NCBI RefSeq assembly: GCF_000512915.1
Contig: NZ_CP007034.1
Span: 434,001-498,000, forward strand
Length of the DNA: 64,000 nt
Origin: Barnesiella viscericola DSM 18177
Lineage (GTDB): Bacteria > Bacteroidota > Bacteroidia > Bacteroidales > Barnesiellaceae
Direction of reading: 5' to 3'
The position numbers were made by a program, and so were the translations under genes. Positions 63,980-64,000 of this stretch are shown here, one piece after another. The notes beneath the pieces were generated by a model. The model did no database searches. It worked only from the letters and a program-made list of their open reading frames with translations, and was not told the origin of the DNA. The number at the start of each line of letters is the position of its first letter. The stretch's first letter is position 1.

Positions 63980-64000
63980 ATGCAAGTAATATTGAAAGAA
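63980..64000 (+). CDS. rplI: 50S ribosomal protein L9, first residues only
   Basis: Only seven codons, MQVILKE, are inside the window. This is the usual start of L9, and rplI normally follows rpsR in this phylum. A clear ribosome site (AAGGAGGA, 63965-63972) precedes the ATG. The rest lies beyond the window. Confidence 0.9.

Noticed and set aside
1-64000. CRISPR arrays, insertion sequences, rRNA genes
   Set aside because: No regularly spaced repeats, transposase genes with terminal repeats or rRNA sequence were seen on reading both strands.

Overview
The window looks like a piece of a Bacteroidales chromosome, probably a gut species of moderate GC content; a Barnesiella-like genome is a guess, not a call. 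The evidence is threefold. Many genes are preceded by the Bacteroidetes -7 promoter element TAnnTTTG, several with a TTTG or TTG about 20 bases upstream. Two secreted proteases end in type IX secretion sorting domains. Lineage families such as DUF4293, DUF4301, DUF5686 and TlpA proteins with a DUF4369-type front end are present. There are about 52 protein genes, one tRNA and no rRNA, insertion sequence, prophage or CRISPR array.

Layout. 1-2.8 kb: end of an ABC permease, a small lipoprotein, a nitrilase-family amidase and a PlsC-like acyltransferase. 3.1-7.4 kb: glycogen synthase (GT3-like) and alpha-glucan phosphorylase. 7.7-11.1 kb: prfA, pyrF, pgk. 11.3-13.4 kb: exported hydrolase, hexapeptide acetyltransferase, cyclophilin-like lipoprotein. 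13.5-17.9 kb: two poorly known proteins and an M6 metalloprotease with a T9SS tail. 18.1-22.1 kb: both methylmalonyl-CoA mutase subunits, with a divergent HTH gene. 22.9-27.6 kb: mtgA, prmA and two TPR proteins. 27.9-31.1 kb: a DUF4293 membrane protein convergent with uvrA. 31.5-33.7 kb: a YtxH/holin-like/small-protein cluster and a TlpA-type oxidoreductase. 34.0-36.8 kb: a propeptide-like lipoprotein followed by a T9SS subtilase. 36.8-44.4 kb: an acetyltransferase, an LtaS-like enzyme, an M3 peptidase and a DUF5686 outer-membrane protein. 44.6-49.5 kb: a CYTH protein, tRNA-Ser(CGA), a nuclease plus metallo-beta-lactamase-fold pair, an MFS pump and a 43-residue membrane peptide. 49.6-58.0 kb: a beta-barrel protein, an acetyltransferase, an RNA helicase, DUF4301, a RelA/SpoT homologue and a lipoprotein. 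58.1-64.0 kb: a hydrolase with a MarR regulator, serine deaminase, Hsp20, an MFS pump and rpsF-rpsR-rplI.

Physiology: glycogen storage and mobilisation, propionate/succinate metabolism through MutAB, serine catabolism, export of proteases by T9SS, and stress control by (p)ppGpp and Hsp20.

The most interesting points are these. (1) hsp20 has a consensus sigma-54 promoter and no visible housekeeping element, with a paired 13-base repeat spaced 20 bases apart, inside an inverted repeat, just upstream. (2) A lipoprotein matches the propeptide of the subtilase encoded right after it without gaps, suggesting a dedicated inhibitor or folding helper. (3) The RelA/SpoT homologue has lost its HD hydrolase residues but keeps a bifunctional-type RxKD synthetase. 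(4) A PD-(D/E)XK nuclease is translationally coupled to an RNase J-like protein. (5) MutA carries a Cys/His-rich insert.
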